The notes: generated from the letters alone by a model not told the origin. DNA of 64,000 bases from an uncultured Bacteroidia bacterium (GCA_902785825.1 CACZZZ010000004.1:62001-126000); one strand, 5' to 3'. Shown: positions 35,638 through 44,060, numbered from the stretch's first letter. Made by a program: numbers and translations.

Positions 35638-36783
35638 CTACAATCTCGCGCTGATTCTCTTTACCGCCGCGTCTTTCCATGATGAGAAGTCCCCCGCCTC
35701 GATATGCGCCCTTGCCTGGCGGACAAGATCGAGATAGAAAGCGAGGTTATGCTCGGAAGCGACCATAGCGGCGAACATCTCCTTCGCCACGAAAAGGTGG
35801 TGAAGGTACGCTTTGGAATATTCCTTATCAACAAATGACGTACCGTCGGGGTCAATGGGCGAGAAATCATCCGCCCATTTAGCGTTGCGCATATTCATGA
35901 TGCCATTCCAGGTGAACAGCATCCCGTTGCGACCGTTTCGGGTCGGCATGACGCAATCGAACATGTCCACTCCCCTCGAGATTCCTTCGAGGATGTTGGC
36001 TGGAGTGCCGACTCCCATCAGATACCTGGGTTTATCCTCCGGCAGGATCGGACACACGAGTTCCAGCATCTGGTACATCATCTCAGTCGGTTCCCCAACG
36101 GCGAGACCCCCGATCGCGAAGCCTCCGACAGCTGGACTGTCACCGACCAGGGTCCTGGCGTGGTCCACAGCGCGTTTGCGAAGCTCCGGATAGACGCAGC
36201 CCTGGATGATCGGGAACATCACCTGATCGTAACCGTATAGGGGCTCGGTCTCCTGGAAGCGCTTGAAATATCTCTCAAGCCAACCCTGGGTGAGTTTCAG
36301 GGATTTCGCGGCATACCGCTCGTCAGCGTCCCCGGGACAGCACTCGTCAAGTGCCATCATGATGTCCGAGCCGATGATCCGCTGAGTGTCCACATTGTTC
36401 TCGGGGGTGAAAGTATGTCTCGATCCGTCAATATGGGACTGGAACCTGCAGCCTTCCTCGGTGATCTTTCGGATCTGGGTGAGGGAGAATACCTGGAAGC
36501 CGCCGCTGTCAGTCAAAATCGGCCTGTCCCAAGACTCGAACTTATGAAGACCTCCGGCAGAACGGAGCGTCTCCAGCCCGGGCCGAAGATAGAGATGGTA
36601 CGTGTTTCCGAGTATGATCTCAGCCCGGATGTCATCCCGTAGATCCTTGTGATACACTCCTTTAACCGACCCGACAGTGCCTACAGGCATGAAAATAGGG
36701 GTCCTGACCTCACCGTGCCCGGTGGTGAAGACTCCTGTCCTTGCCCCGCTCCGCGGATCTTTCGCTATCGTTGTGAATCTCAT
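35638..36783 (-). CDS. tgt: tRNA-guanine transglycosylase, zinc site altered
   Basis: A 381-residue enzyme that exchanges guanine for the queuine precursor in the anticodon of tRNAs. The catalytic blocks are present: TDSGGFQVFSL, DIMMALDECCPG, GFAIGGLAVGE, and DCVMPTRNGRNG with the nucleophile Asp. The usual C-terminal zinc motif CxCx2C is replaced here by DPDGTSFVDKEYS, so all three Cys are absent, although the partner His in SEHNL is kept. I chose ATG 36783; the in-frame TTG at 36804 lies inside the promoter box. It leads the operon to murF. Confidence 0.93.
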   Translation of the reverse strand: MRFTTIAKDPRSGARTGVFTTGHGEVRTPIFMPVGTVGSVKGVYHKDLRDDIRAEIILGNTYHLYLRPGLETLRSAGGLHKFESWDRPILTDSGGFQVFSLTQIRKITEEGCRFQSHIDGSRHTFTPENNVDTQRIIGSDIMMALDECCPGDADERYAAKSLKLTQGWLERYFKRFQETEPLYGYDQVMFPIIQGCVYPELRKRAVDHARTLVGDSPAVGGFAIGGLAVGEPTEMMYQMLELVCPILPEDKPRYLMGVGTPANILEGISRGVDMFDCVMPTRNGRNGMLFTWNGIMNMRNAKWADDFSPIDPDGTSFVDKEYSKAYLHHLFVAKEMFAAMVASEHNLAFYLDLVRQARAHIEAGDFSSWKDAAVKRISARL

Positions 36784-36801
36784 TCTTTGCGATTTGACTT
36801 T

Positions 36802-36809
36802 CAAATATA
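36802..36809 (-). promoter_or_regulatory. -7 box for tgt
   Basis: Minus strand TATATTTG, full match, 18 bases before the ATG at 36783. Its last bases contain the TTG that could be misread as an upstream start. Confidence 0.55.
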
Positions 36810-36832
36810 GTGTTTTTTACAGTAAAAACCCT

Positions 36833-36840
36833 TATTTTTG
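36833..36840 (+). promoter_or_regulatory. -7 box for the nucleoside symporter gene
   Basis: TATTTTTG, full match to TAnnTTTG, leaving a leader of about 36 bases before the ATG at 36883. Confidence 0.5.
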
Positions 36841-36848
36841 TTTGATTC

Positions 36849-36864
36849 GTTTCCTCAGGAAAAC
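36849..36864. promoter_or_regulatory. small palindrome in the nucleoside symporter leader
   Basis: GTTTCCTCAGGAAAAC reads nearly the same on both strands and lies just downstream of the promoter box. It could be an operator or a short hairpin; there is no other copy to compare. Confidence 0.3.
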
Positions 36865-36882
36865 ACTAAAAAACTATAAATA

Positions 36883-38211
36883 ATGCAGAACAAATCCATC
36901 ACTCTCAGGCTTATCCTGATGAACTTCCTGGAATTCGCCGCATGGGGAGCTTACCTCACCTCGATGGGCAGTTTCCTCGGAAAGGCAGGACTTGGCCCGC
37001 AAATCTGGTTATTCTTCGCCTCGCAGGGGTTTGTGTCCATCTTCATGCCCGCCCTCATGGGAATCGTGGCCGACAAGTGGATCCCCGCGCAAAAGGTCCT
37101 ATCCCTATGCCAGGGACTTGCCGGCGTTTTTATGCTCCTTACCGGCTGGTACGCTATGGGACACGTGAATCTCACCGAAGGGTCATACGTGATCTCAAGT
37201 GACTTCAATTTCACGGTGTTCTACCTTTTCTACCTCATGAGCATCGCTTTCTTCATGCCCACGATAGCCATCTCCAACTCGGTGGCTTACAACGCTTTGG
37301 AGAAAGAGGGTAAGGATCCTGTCAAGGATTTTCCTCCGATCAGGGTCTTCGGTACGGTGGGATTCATCCTCACAATGCTTTTCGTCAATTTCGTGAAGAA
37401 CGGCGAAGGCATCCAGTACCAGCACACATATAACCAATTCTTCGTGTCCGGCATCATAAGCCTCATCCTGTGCGCTTACGCCCTGACCCTTCCCGACTGC
37501 CCTTGCAAGCCGAAAGCCCAAGGATCCCAGTCCTTCGCCGAGGCTACCGGCCTTAACGCGTTCCGTCTTTTCAAGGACCGCCAGTTCGCGGTGTTCTTCA
37601 TATTCTCAATGCTGCTGGGAGCCTCCCTACAGATCACCAACGGCTACGCTAACACCTTCATCACCTCGTTCAAGGACAATCCCGCATTCGCTAACGCGTG
37701 GGGAGCCAACAACGCCAATGCCCTCATTTCGCTAAGCCAAGTCTCCGAGACCCTCTGCATCCTTCTTATCCCCTTCTTCATGAAGAAGTTCGGCATCAAG
37801 AAAGTCATGCTTATCGCCATGTTCGCATGGGTCTTCCGCTTCGGCTTCTTCGGGGCCGGCAATCCCGGCGGTGGTGTCTGGATGTTCATCCTGAGCTGCA
37901 TTGTCTATGGCGTAGCGTTCGACTTCTTCAACATCTCCGGTTCCTTGTTCGTGAACGAGAACACCGACAAGGGCATCCGCTCCAGTGCGCAGGGCCTTTT
38001 CATGCTCATGACCAACGGTTTGGGAGCGTCGATAGGAACATGGGCAGCGGGCCGGGTTGTGAACCACTGCGTGTACAACGCCGCTGAGCCGTCGTGGAGC
38101 ACCGCATGGTACATATTCGCCGCTTACGCCCTTGTGGTCGGAATCCTGTTCATGATCCTGTTCAAGGATCCGGAAAAGGTCAAAGCCGCCACTGACAACG
38201 CTCAATCCTGA
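36883..38211 (+). CDS. nupG: nucleoside:proton symporter (NHS/NupG family, MFS)
   Basis: A 442-residue membrane protein with about 12 hydrophobic segments. The start LRLILMNFLEFAAWGAYLTS and the blocks MGIVADKWIPAQKVLSLCQ, PPIRVFGTVGFILTM and RSSAQGLFMLMTNGLGA match the nucleoside:H+ symporter family, which imports nucleosides with protons. Purine salvage enzymes elsewhere in the window fit this role. The last 32 bases overlap the convergent zinc-ribbon gene. Nucleoside range is not deducible. Confidence 0.87.
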   Translation: MQNKSITLRLILMNFLEFAAWGAYLTSMGSFLGKAGLGPQIWLFFASQGFVSIFMPALMGIVADKWIPAQKVLSLCQGLAGVFMLLTGWYAMGHVNLTEGSYVISSDFNFTVFYLFYLMSIAFFMPTIAISNSVAYNALEKEGKDPVKDFPPIRVFGTVGFILTMLFVNFVKNGEGIQYQHTYNQFFVSGIISLILCAYALTLPDCPCKPKAQGSQSFAEATGLNAFRLFKDRQFAVFFIFSMLLGASLQITNGYANTFITSFKDNPAFANAWGANNANALISLSQVSETLCILLIPFFMKKFGIKKVMLIAMFAWVFRFGFFGAGNPGGGVWMFILSCIVYGVAFDFFNISGSLFVNENTDKGIRSSAQGLFMLMTNGLGASIGTWAAGRVVNHCVYNAAEPSWSTAWYIFAAYALVVGILFMILFKDPEKVKAATDNAQS

Positions 38212-38560
38212 AAATCCGACTCTCTGACATATAGTACTTGATGTCGTAGCATCGGTACTCATCGTGATTCCTGACCTTATGGTAGGAGGTGACGCAACCA
38301 AGGTTGTATCCCATCTGCACAAGGTCAGGAATATCAATTGATGTAATGCCGGAATCCAGCAGGGAGACGAGGATGTAATAGTTCCGGTCGATAGCCCCGA
38401 TAATTCTCATCTTCAGCCCCTTGACGTTTCCTCCTTTTTGATAGTGCCATTTGTTCTTGCAGGACGGAGAGCAGAACCTCATGTCTTTCCGCCCATAAGG
38501 AAGGACTTCCCCGCACTCCAGACATCTCTTCCCCTCTTTGTCATCTTCCTTATAGCTCAT
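38180..38560 (-). CDS. zinc-ribbon protein of unknown function
   Basis: A 126-residue soluble protein. The N-terminus has a likely zinc-binding motif, CLECGEVLPYGRKDMRFCSPSC (quoted in parts: CxxC at residues 13-16 and CSPSC at about 30-34) followed by KNKWHYQKGG. The rest is predicted alpha/beta with several Tyr-rich stretches (DRNYYILVSLL, NHDEYRCYDIKYYM). Similar hypothetical proteins occur in Bacteroidales, but I know no function; nucleic-acid binding is a guess. It has no gene partner and converges on nupG. Confidence 0.6.
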   Translation of the reverse strand: MSYKEDDKEGKRCLECGEVLPYGRKDMRFCSPSCKNKWHYQKGGNVKGLKMRIIGAIDRNYYILVSLLDSGITSIDIPDLVQMGYNLGCVTSYHKVRNHDEYRCYDIKYYMSESRIFRIERCQWRL

Positions 38561-38765
38561 GGGGTGAATATGCGCGAAAACAAGCGATATGTCAAGGAAT
38601 TGGAGGGGGTATGATGAGATAATCGGTGATAAGATTTTGTTTTATAGCTAAAAAGAAATCACCAATCATAAAAAACAGAAAAATCTTCCGCTATTATTTT
38701 TAGAATCCTTCCTGATCAACTGGAGGGAAACTATCTTCGCGGCATTAACCAACATCAACTGAATT

Positions 38766-39113
38766 ATGGAACAACTGAACAAAATTGAAATCCGGGGGAA
38801 TGTCGGCAGCGTCAACATTCTCAGGGTCGGAAACACGAGGGTAGCTCATTTTTCCGTGGCGACAAACTTCGCTTACAAAGACCGCAATGGTGAACCGGTG
38901 ATCGAGACCACATGGCACAATGTGACGGCATGGGAAGGAAACAAAGGTATCCCCTCTTTGGAAATGATCTCAAAAGGATTCCCTATCTATGTGACTGGCC
39001 GGCTGAGGATTCAGAAATACATCGCCGGTGACGGATCCGAAAAGACTAGTTATGACATAATCGCCAACACGATCGAAGCGGTAGAAAGCAACATCTCACC
39101 GCAAATGTCTTAG
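38766..39113 (+). CDS. ssb: short single-stranded DNA-binding protein
   Basis: A 115-residue OB-fold protein: NKIEIRGNVGSVNILRVGNT, VAHFSVATNFAYKDRNGEP, TTWHNVTAWEG and YVTGRLRIQKYIAGDGSEKT match the SSB fold. It stops soon after the fold and lacks the flexible linker and acidic DDDIPF-type tip that recruits partner proteins in the main SSB. It is therefore likely a second, specialised paralogue. It stands alone; the 206 bases upstream hold no gene and the region after it is AT rich. Confidence 0.85.
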   Translation: MEQLNKIEIRGNVGSVNILRVGNTRVAHFSVATNFAYKDRNGEPVIETTWHNVTAWEGNKGIPSLEMISKGFPIYVTGRLRIQKYIAGDGSEKTSYDIIANTIEAVESNISPQMS

Positions 39114-39287
39114 CGTCAGGAACATCCCGATGAAAGGCTGTGGGGCGGCAAAAGTGGGGATTTCATCGGGATTTTTAGGTTATTTAATCTATTACTTTAA
39201 ATAGAAATTTTTGCTATTAATCGCCTTATTATAAATACGATAACACCTATTAGATAAATTAATTTTACAATAAATTGCGAAAAATAT

Positions 39288-39318
39288 TTTGGAGATTAAA
39301 TTTTAATATTTATATTCG
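39288..39318 (+). promoter_or_regulatory. promoter of the candidate ncRNA
   Basis: -33 TTTG at 39288-39291, a 19-base spacer, and -7 box TATATTCG at 39311-39318. This is as good as the promoters of rnpB and tRNA-Phe in this window; the start would be near 39324. Confidence 0.75.
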
Positions 39319-39323
39319 CGGTA

Positions 39324-39497
39324 CAATAAGGCCTACAGGAAAAGGCTGGTGGCCGCCGAAGCGGAATTCCTTGTGTCGATCAAGGCCGTCAGGCAGCAGC
39401 GATGCCGGATGAGTCCGCTCTCCACCATCAGAACTCCTTACCGTGGACCGAAAACGAATTCTTGCGAAAACCGCGGCCTTCTGGCCGCGGTCTTCAT
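39324..39497 (+). ncRNA. candidate structured small RNA of about 175 bases
   Basis: Between ssb and rfbB lies a GC-rich island within AT-rich sequence, bracketed by a strong promoter and a terminator. There is no ATG-started frame of substance. Possible pairings are UAAGG (39327-39331) with CCUUA (39436-39440), GGUGG with CCACC (about 39348-39352 and 39422-39426), AGCGGA with UCCGCU, and hairpins CCUUG/CAAGG and GGCA/UGCC. The rod-like shape is compatible with, but does not prove, a 6S-like RNA. SRP, tmRNA and RNase P signatures are absent. From 39114 to 39287 there is only AT-rich spacer. Confidence 0.5.
39471..39496 (+). terminator. terminator hairpin of the candidate ncRNA
   Basis: CCGCGGCC TTCT GGCCGCGG followed by TCTTCATTTATT. 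The perfect 8-base GC stem could also act for rfbB from the other side. Confidence 0.75.
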
Positions 39498-39521
39498 TTA
39501 TTGCCGTATGTGATTGGGAAC

Positions 39522-40673
39522 CTAGCGTCCCTTATACATGCTGTCGTAGTATTTGAGATAGTCGCCACTGGTCACGTTGTCGAGCCAGTCCTGGTTGTCG
39601 AGATACCACCTCACGGTCTTCTCAATCCCCTCCTCAAACTGCAGCGAGGGCTCCCAGCCCAGTTCTTCTTTCAACTTTGTCGAATCGATTGCGTAACGCA
39701 TATCATGCCCCTTGCGGTCCGTGACGAAGGTGATCAGGTCGTCGTCAGCCCCCTCAGGACGTCCGAGAAGGCGGTCAGCGGTCTTGATAAGGACTTTGAT
39801 CAAGTCGATATTCTTCCACTCGTTGAAGCCTCCGATGTTGTAAGTCTCGCCGACTTTGCCCTCATGGAAAATCAGGTCGATAGCCCGGGCATGATCCTCG
39901 ACGTAGAGCCAGTCACGCACATTTTCGCCCTTTCCATAGACCGGGAGAGGTTTACGATGGCGGATATTATTGATAAACAAAGGAATAAGCTTCTCGGGGA
40001 ACTGATAAGGGCCATAATTGTTGGAGCAGTTCGTCACAACTGTCGGCATGCCGTAGGTGTCGTGATACGCCCTGACAAAATGGTCGCTTGAGGCCTTGGC
40101 CGCCGAATATGGGCTGTGGGGCTGATAACGGGTGGTCTCAGTGAAGAAATCGTCGCCGAAAGGTCCTCCACCGCACTCGCTGGCCCGAGGGTCCCCCTCA
40201 GGTTTGGTCAGCTCAAGGGCTCCGTAAACCTCGTCCGTGCTGATGTGGTAGAAGCGGCAGGACGCGGATTCTTCGCCGCGCTCAGAATGACAGGCAAGCC
40301 ACCCGGAAGGCTCCCAGTACTCACGAGCGGCCTGGAGGAGAGAAAGGGTTCCCATCACGTTGGTACGGGCGAAAGTGAACGGATCCACGATCGACCGATC
40401 CACATGGCTCTCAGCCGCAAGATGGATAATCCCAGTTACATCATTAGTAGAGATAATCTTCTTAATCTCCTCGTAATCACAAATATCCGCCTTAACAAAA
40501 ACATAGTTAGGCTTATCCTCGACATCCTTGAGATTTGCCAGGTTACCGGCATAAGTGAGCTTGTCGAGGTTTATAATCCTGTAGTTCGGATATTTGTTGA
40601 CGAAGAGTCTTACAACGTGGCTGCCTATGAATCCGGCGCCACCGGTTATCAATATAGTCCTATCGAATGCCAT
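39522..40673 (-). CDS. rfbB: dTDP-glucose 4,6-dehydratase
   Basis: A 383-residue extended short-chain dehydrogenase. The NAD motif is GGAGFIGSHV near residue 11-20, the acid/base pair follows YHISTDEVYG, and the catalytic YxxxK is YSAAK. It converts dTDP-glucose to the 4-keto-6-deoxy intermediate of dTDP-L-rhamnose. Residues 127-136 (CHSERGEESA) are encoded by a dispersed repeat read antisense, inserted just before the conserved CRFYHISTDEVYG strand; this makes the protein longer than its relatives there. The other three rhamnose genes lie beyond rnhA on the opposite strand. Confidence 0.93.
   Translation of the reverse strand: MAFDRTILITGGAGFIGSHVVRLFVNKYPNYRIINLDKLTYAGNLANLKDVEDKPNYVFVKADICDYEEIKKIISTNDVTGIIHLAAESHVDRSIVDPFTFARTNVMGTLSLLQAAREYWEPSGWLACHSERGEESASCRFYHISTDEVYGALELTKPEGDPRASECGGGPFGDDFFTETTRYQPHSPYSAAKASSDHFVRAYHDTYGMPTVVTNCSNNYGPYQFPEKLIPLFINNIRHRKPLPVYGKGENVRDWLYVEDHARAIDLIFHEGKVGETYNIGGFNEWKNIDLIKVLIKTADRLLGRPEGADDDLITFVTDRKGHDMRYAIDSTKLKEELGWEPSLQFEEGIEKTVRWYLDNQDWLDNVTSGDYLKYYDSMYKGR
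40266..40294 (+). repeat. dispersed short repeat, copy 4, inside rfbB
   Basis: Plus-strand TTCGCCGCGCTCAGAATGAC variant; the gene runs on the minus strand, so the translated frame is the one reading CHSERGEES. Confidence 0.85.
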
Positions 40674-40675
40674 AT

Positions 40676-41725
40676 CTATTTCCTTATTTTCCCTTCCTGA
40701 ACCGAGTCGAAAGCCTGACGCTTGCGGAATATGTCAATAGCGGCGTAGATTGCCGACATCATCGAATGAGGATCAGCCTCATCCCTACCAGCCATCTCGA
40801 AAGCCGTACCGTGATCTGGTGATGTCCTGACGATCGGGAGTCCGGCCGTGAAATTGACACCGTCCTCAAAGGCGAGGGCCTTGAAAGGAGCTAGCCCCTG
40901 GTCATGGTACATGGCCAAAGTGGCGTCGAACTTCGCGTAGTGGCCGAGACCGAAATAACCGTCCGGAGAATATGGCCCGAAAGCCATGATTCCCTCGGCG
41001 TTGGCGGCCTTGACCGCAGGCAGGATGATCTTTTCCTCCTCATCGCCCAGCAGGCCTCCGTCACCGCAATGAGGGTTCAGTCCGAGGACCGCGATCTTGG
41101 GCTCCACTACCCCGAAATCCCTCTTGAGGGAAGCTGTCATGAGACGGAGCTTGCTGACAATACGATCGACAGTGATGGACGAGGGCACATCTTTAAGGGG
41201 AATATGCCCGGTCACTACACCGATCCTGAGCTGGTTCGAGACCATGAACATGGCGACATCCTGAACCCCGAATTCTTTCTGGAGATATTCCGTGTGACCC
41301 GTATTGCCGAAGCCTTCCTTGACCATAGCCCTTTTATTGATAGGAGCCGTCACGAGCACGTCAATATCGCCCGCCTTTATGTCCCTAACGGCCCATTCCA
41401 GGGATGTGATCGCCGCCTTGGCGGATTCGGGAGTCGATTGCCCAGGCTCCACATAGGTGTTGTCCGGAAGGCAATTAACGATGTTGATTTTCTTGGGCTT
41501 GGCATCCTTGGCGCTCTGGATCACATAAACGTCCATCTGCTGGTCAATGTTGTGGATGCGCTTGCGGTAGAATCCGAATATCTTTGAGGACCCGTATATC
41601 ACTGGGGTGAAAGACTCGAGTATCCTGGCGTCCGCCAAAGATTTGATTATCACTTCATAGCCTATTCCGTTACCATCACCTTGGGTGATGCCGACAATCG
41701 GCTTACGGTAGTTTCTGTCTGTCAT
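40676..41725 (-). CDS. pdxA: 4-hydroxythreonine-4-phosphate dehydrogenase
   Basis: A 349-residue enzyme of pyridoxal phosphate synthesis (the DXP-dependent route), oxidising and decarboxylating 4-phosphohydroxy-L-threonine. Family signatures are VGITQGDGNGIGYEVI at the start, TAPINKRAM, GHTEYLQ, MFMVSNQLRIGVVTGHIPL (in part), LNPHCGDGG and the ending TSPDHGTAF. The metal-binding His residues of TGHI and MYHDQG are present. It follows rnhA by 2 bases and precedes rfbB by 2 bases, so the three form a minus-strand operon. Confidence 0.94.
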   Translation of the reverse strand: MTDRNYRKPIVGITQGDGNGIGYEVIIKSLADARILESFTPVIYGSSKIFGFYRKRIHNIDQQMDVYVIQSAKDAKPKKINIVNCLPDNTYVEPGQSTPESAKAAITSLEWAVRDIKAGDIDVLVTAPINKRAMVKEGFGNTGHTEYLQKEFGVQDVAMFMVSNQLRIGVVTGHIPLKDVPSSITVDRIVSKLRLMTASLKRDFGVVEPKIAVLGLNPHCGDGGLLGDEEEKIILPAVKAANAEGIMAFGPYSPDGYFGLGHYAKFDATLAMYHDQGLAPFKALAFEDGVNFTAGLPIVRTSPDHGTAFEMAGRDEADPHSMMSAIYAAIDIFRKRQAFDSVQEGKIRK

Positions 41726-41727
41726 GT

Positions 41728-42246
41728 CTATAATAAAGTCAAATCTGTGTCTGTTGTTTCTGTCTTATTCGCCTCGTAACCAGCGTCTTGAGGAAGCGGC
41801 CCGGCCTCCCTCGCGGCGACGGCAAGGCGGTCGCATCGCTCGTTCTCCGGATGACCGGCATGGCCATGAACCCAGTCTAAAGTCACCTTATGCCGCCGAT
41901 AAACGATCAGGAAACGCTCCCAGAGGTCAATGTTCTCGACCTTCTTTTTATCGCTCTTTTTCCAACCGTTTCTCTCCCAGTTGAAAAGCCATCCCTCGTT
42001 GACCGCATCCACGACATACCTGGAATCGCTGTAAACCTGGACGATGGCGTTCTGCCACTTAACCGCCTCAAGCCCGACAATCACGGCGAGAAGTTCCATC
42101 CGGTTGTTGGTGGTGAGCGCGAAGCCTCCGCTCATCTCTTTTTCAAGACTCCCGCACTTTAGGATAATCCCATACCCTCCGGGGCCGGGATTACCGCTTG
42201 AGGCACCGTCAGTGTAGAGATAGATGGTTGGTCTCGCATTGTCCAT
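41728..42246 (-). CDS. rnhA: ribonuclease HI
   Basis: A 172-residue RNase H. The catalytic acidic residues can be seen in YTDGASSGNPGPGG (Asp), TTNNRMELLAVI (Glu), VYSDSRYVVDA (Asp) and the late HAGHPENERCD block. It cuts the RNA strand of RNA-DNA hybrids, for example in primer removal. There is no N-terminal hybrid-binding domain. About 20 residues of C-terminal tail follow the fold. A promoter box ends 5 bases before the ATG, so the mRNA is probably leaderless. Confidence 0.94.
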   Translation of the reverse strand: MDNARPTIYLYTDGASSGNPGPGGYGIILKCGSLEKEMSGGFALTTNNRMELLAVIVGLEAVKWQNAIVQVYSDSRYVVDAVNEGWLFNWERNGWKKSDKKKVENIDLWERFLIVYRRHKVTLDWVHGHAGHPENERCDRLAVAAREAGPLPQDAGYEANKTETTDTDLTLL

Positions 42247-42251
42247 AAATG

Positions 42252-42259
42252 CAAATATA
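42252..42259 (-). promoter_or_regulatory. -7 box for rnhA, leaderless layout
   Basis: Minus strand TATATTTG, ending 5 bases before the ATG at 42246. Confidence 0.55.
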
Positions 42260-42293
42260 CGCTAAAATTTTTGCGCGACTTCATTTTTGTGAC

Positions 42294-42301
42294 TATTTTT
42301 G
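42294..42301 (+). promoter_or_regulatory. -7 box for rfbD, leaderless layout
   Basis: TATTTTTG, ending 5 bases before the ATG at 42307. It supports this start over one at 42271, which would precede the transcription start. Confidence 0.55.
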
Positions 42302-42306
42302 GGATT

Positions 42307-43188
42307 ATGAATGTGCTGGTCACTGGAGCTAACGGACAGCTCGGGAACGAGCTCCGCGAGGAGGCTGCGAAAAGCCGAGACAGATTTGTGTTCACAGACG
42401 TGACTTCGGTCCCCGGAGTCGAGACGGTTTACCTTGACATCACCAACGCTGATGCCGTCAGGATCATCAGCGACTCGGAGAATATCGATGTGATCGTCAA
42501 CTGCGCCGCTTACACAAACGTTGACAAGGCAGAGGACGACTCGGCCACCGCCATGCTGTTGAACAGCACCGCCGCGGGAATCCTCGCCAAGGTCGCGGCG
42601 GAAAGGGGCGCGACCCTAATCCACATCTCCACAGACTACGTTTTCCACGGAGACAGGACGATCCCTTACCGGGAGGACTGGCCAACCGACCCGCTCGGAG
42701 TGTATGGCTCGACCAAGCTCCTTGGGGAAAGGAAGGTTATCGAATCCGGATGTAACAGCATCATTTTCCGCACGGCGTGGCTCTACTCCCCTTTCGGGAA
42801 GAATTTCGTGAAGACGATGCTGGGACTCACCGAAGAAAGGGATTCGCTAAAGGTGGTTTTCGACCAGATCGGAACTCCGACCTACGCCCGTGATCTTGCT
42901 AAACTAATCATTAAAGTAATCAGCGAGAACCTACTCTCTCGCAAAGGAATATACCACTTCAGCAACGAGGGCGCAATCTCTTGGTACGACTTCGCCAAGG
43001 CGATTTGCGAGATCGGTGGCAACAGCTGCGACATCCGTCCCTGCCACACCGAGGACTACCCTTCAAAGGCCCAAAGGCCGAGGTTCTCAGTCCTGGACAA
43101 GACCAAGGTCAAGGAAACTTTCGGGATCACGATTCCCTATTGGAGAGACTCGCTCGTTGACTGCGTCACAAGAATAAAGAAGAAATGA
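42307..43188 (+). CDS. rfbD: dTDP-4-dehydrorhamnose reductase
   Basis: A 293-residue short-chain dehydrogenase/reductase. The cofactor motif is TGANGQLG (residues 6-13), the strand [13 protein letters not shown] and [10 protein letters not shown] follow, and the catalytic YGSTK is in place. It reduces dTDP-4-keto-L-rhamnose to dTDP-L-rhamnose, the last step of the pathway. It leads the rfbDAC operon; its stop overlaps the rfbA start by 4 bases. Confidence 0.93.
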   Translation: MNVLVTGANGQLGNELREEAAKSRDRFVFTDVTSVPGVETVYLDITNADAVRIISDSENIDVIVNCAAYTNVDKAEDDSATAMLLNSTAAGILAKVAAERGATLIHISTDYVFHGDRTIPYREDWPTDPLGVYGSTKLLGERKVIESGCNSIIFRTAWLYSPFGKNFVKTMLGLTEERDSLKVVFDQIGTPTYARDLAKLIIKVISENLLSRKGIYHFSNEGAISWYDFAKAICEIGGNSCDIRPCHTEDYPSKAQRPRFSVLDKTKVKETFGITIPYWRDSLVDCVTRIKKK

Positions 43189-44060
43189 AAGGAATAGTTC
43201 TCGCCGGCGGGAGCGGCACAAGGTTATATCCTATAACCAAAGGCGTCAGCAAGCAGATGCTCCCCATCTATGACAAACCGATGGTTTACTACCCTGTCTC
43301 CGTCCTGATGAACGCCGGGATCAGGGATATTCTCATAATATCCACCCCCACTGACTTGCCGGCCTTCGAGAGGCTTCTCGGAGACGGGAGCGACTACGGA
43401 GTCCGGTTTGAATATGCCGAGCAGCCTTCACCCGACGGACTGGCCCAGGCCTTCATCATCGGTGAGAAGTTTATCGGAAGCGACTGTGCCTGCCTGGTTC
43501 TCGGGGACAACATCTTCCACGGGGCCGGCTTCCAGGACCTTCTGAAAAAAGCCGTACTCGCTGCCGAGAAAGACGGTAAAGCCACCGTGTTCGGCTACAG
43601 GGTGATCGATCCACAAAGATATGGCGTGGCCGAGTTCGACGACGAGGGGAACTGCCTGAGCATCGAGGAAAAGCCCGCTAAGCCTAAGAGCAACTACGCA
43701 GTCACCGGCCTGTATTTCTATCCCAACGATGTTGTCGGGATAGCCAAGACCATAAAACCATCCGCCAGAGGCGAATTGGAGATCACTTCCGTCAACCAGG
43801 AGTTCCTTTCCATGGGCAAGCTCATGGTGCAGAAACTTGGACAGGGCTTCGCGTGGCTCGACACCGGCACCCATGAGTCCCTCACGGAGGCCTCCAACTA
43901 CATCGAGACGATCGAGAAGCGTCAAGGGCTGAAAGTGGCTTGCCTTGAGGAGATCGCTTACCGCAACGGCTGGATCAGCTCGGAGACACTCCTCAGGATA
44001 GCTTCCACCATGTCCAAGAACCAGTACGGACAGTACCTTAAAAACCTTGTCGAGGAATGA
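43185..44060 (+). CDS. rfbA: glucose-1-phosphate thymidylyltransferase
   Basis: A 291-residue nucleotidyltransferase. The signature [21 protein letters not shown] (in part) marks the nucleotide site; [21 protein letters not shown] (metal Asp) and [20 protein letters not shown] follow. It joins dTTP and glucose-1-phosphate to dTDP-glucose, the entry step of rhamnose synthesis and usual point of feedback control. It overlaps rfbD and rfbC by 4 bases each, so the operon is tightly coupled. Confidence 0.95.
   Translation: MKGIVLAGGSGTRLYPITKGVSKQMLPIYDKPMVYYPVSVLMNAGIRDILIISTPTDLPAFERLLGDGSDYGVRFEYAEQPSPDGLAQAFIIGEKFIGSDCACLVLGDNIFHGAGFQDLLKKAVLAAEKDGKATVFGYRVIDPQRYGVAEFDDEGNCLSIEEKPAKPKSNYAVTGLYFYPNDVVGIAKTIKPSARGELEITSVNQEFLSMGKLMVQKLGQGFAWLDTGTHESLTEASNYIETIEKRQGLKVACLEEIAYRNGWISSETLLRIASTMSKNQYGQYLKNLVEE

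Noticed and set aside
36784..36804. Upstream TTG start for tgt at 36804
   Set aside because: The TTG is part of the TATATTTG promoter box, so it would not be in the mRNA; ATG 36783 gives the canonical start.
39384..39412. Hammerhead ribozyme or SRP RNA in the candidate ncRNA
   Set aside because: GATGAGTCC recalls the hammerhead core, but CTGATGA and a correctly placed GAAA are absent; the SRP blocks TCAGG-GGAA-AGCAG do not occur in order.
39328..39510. A stop-free plus-strand frame through the candidate ncRNA (RKRLVAAEAEFLVSIK...)
   Set aside because: It has no ATG until near its middle, runs into the terminator hairpin and shows no family resemblance; the promoter would start just at the frame, so a GTG-started peptide cannot be fully excluded.
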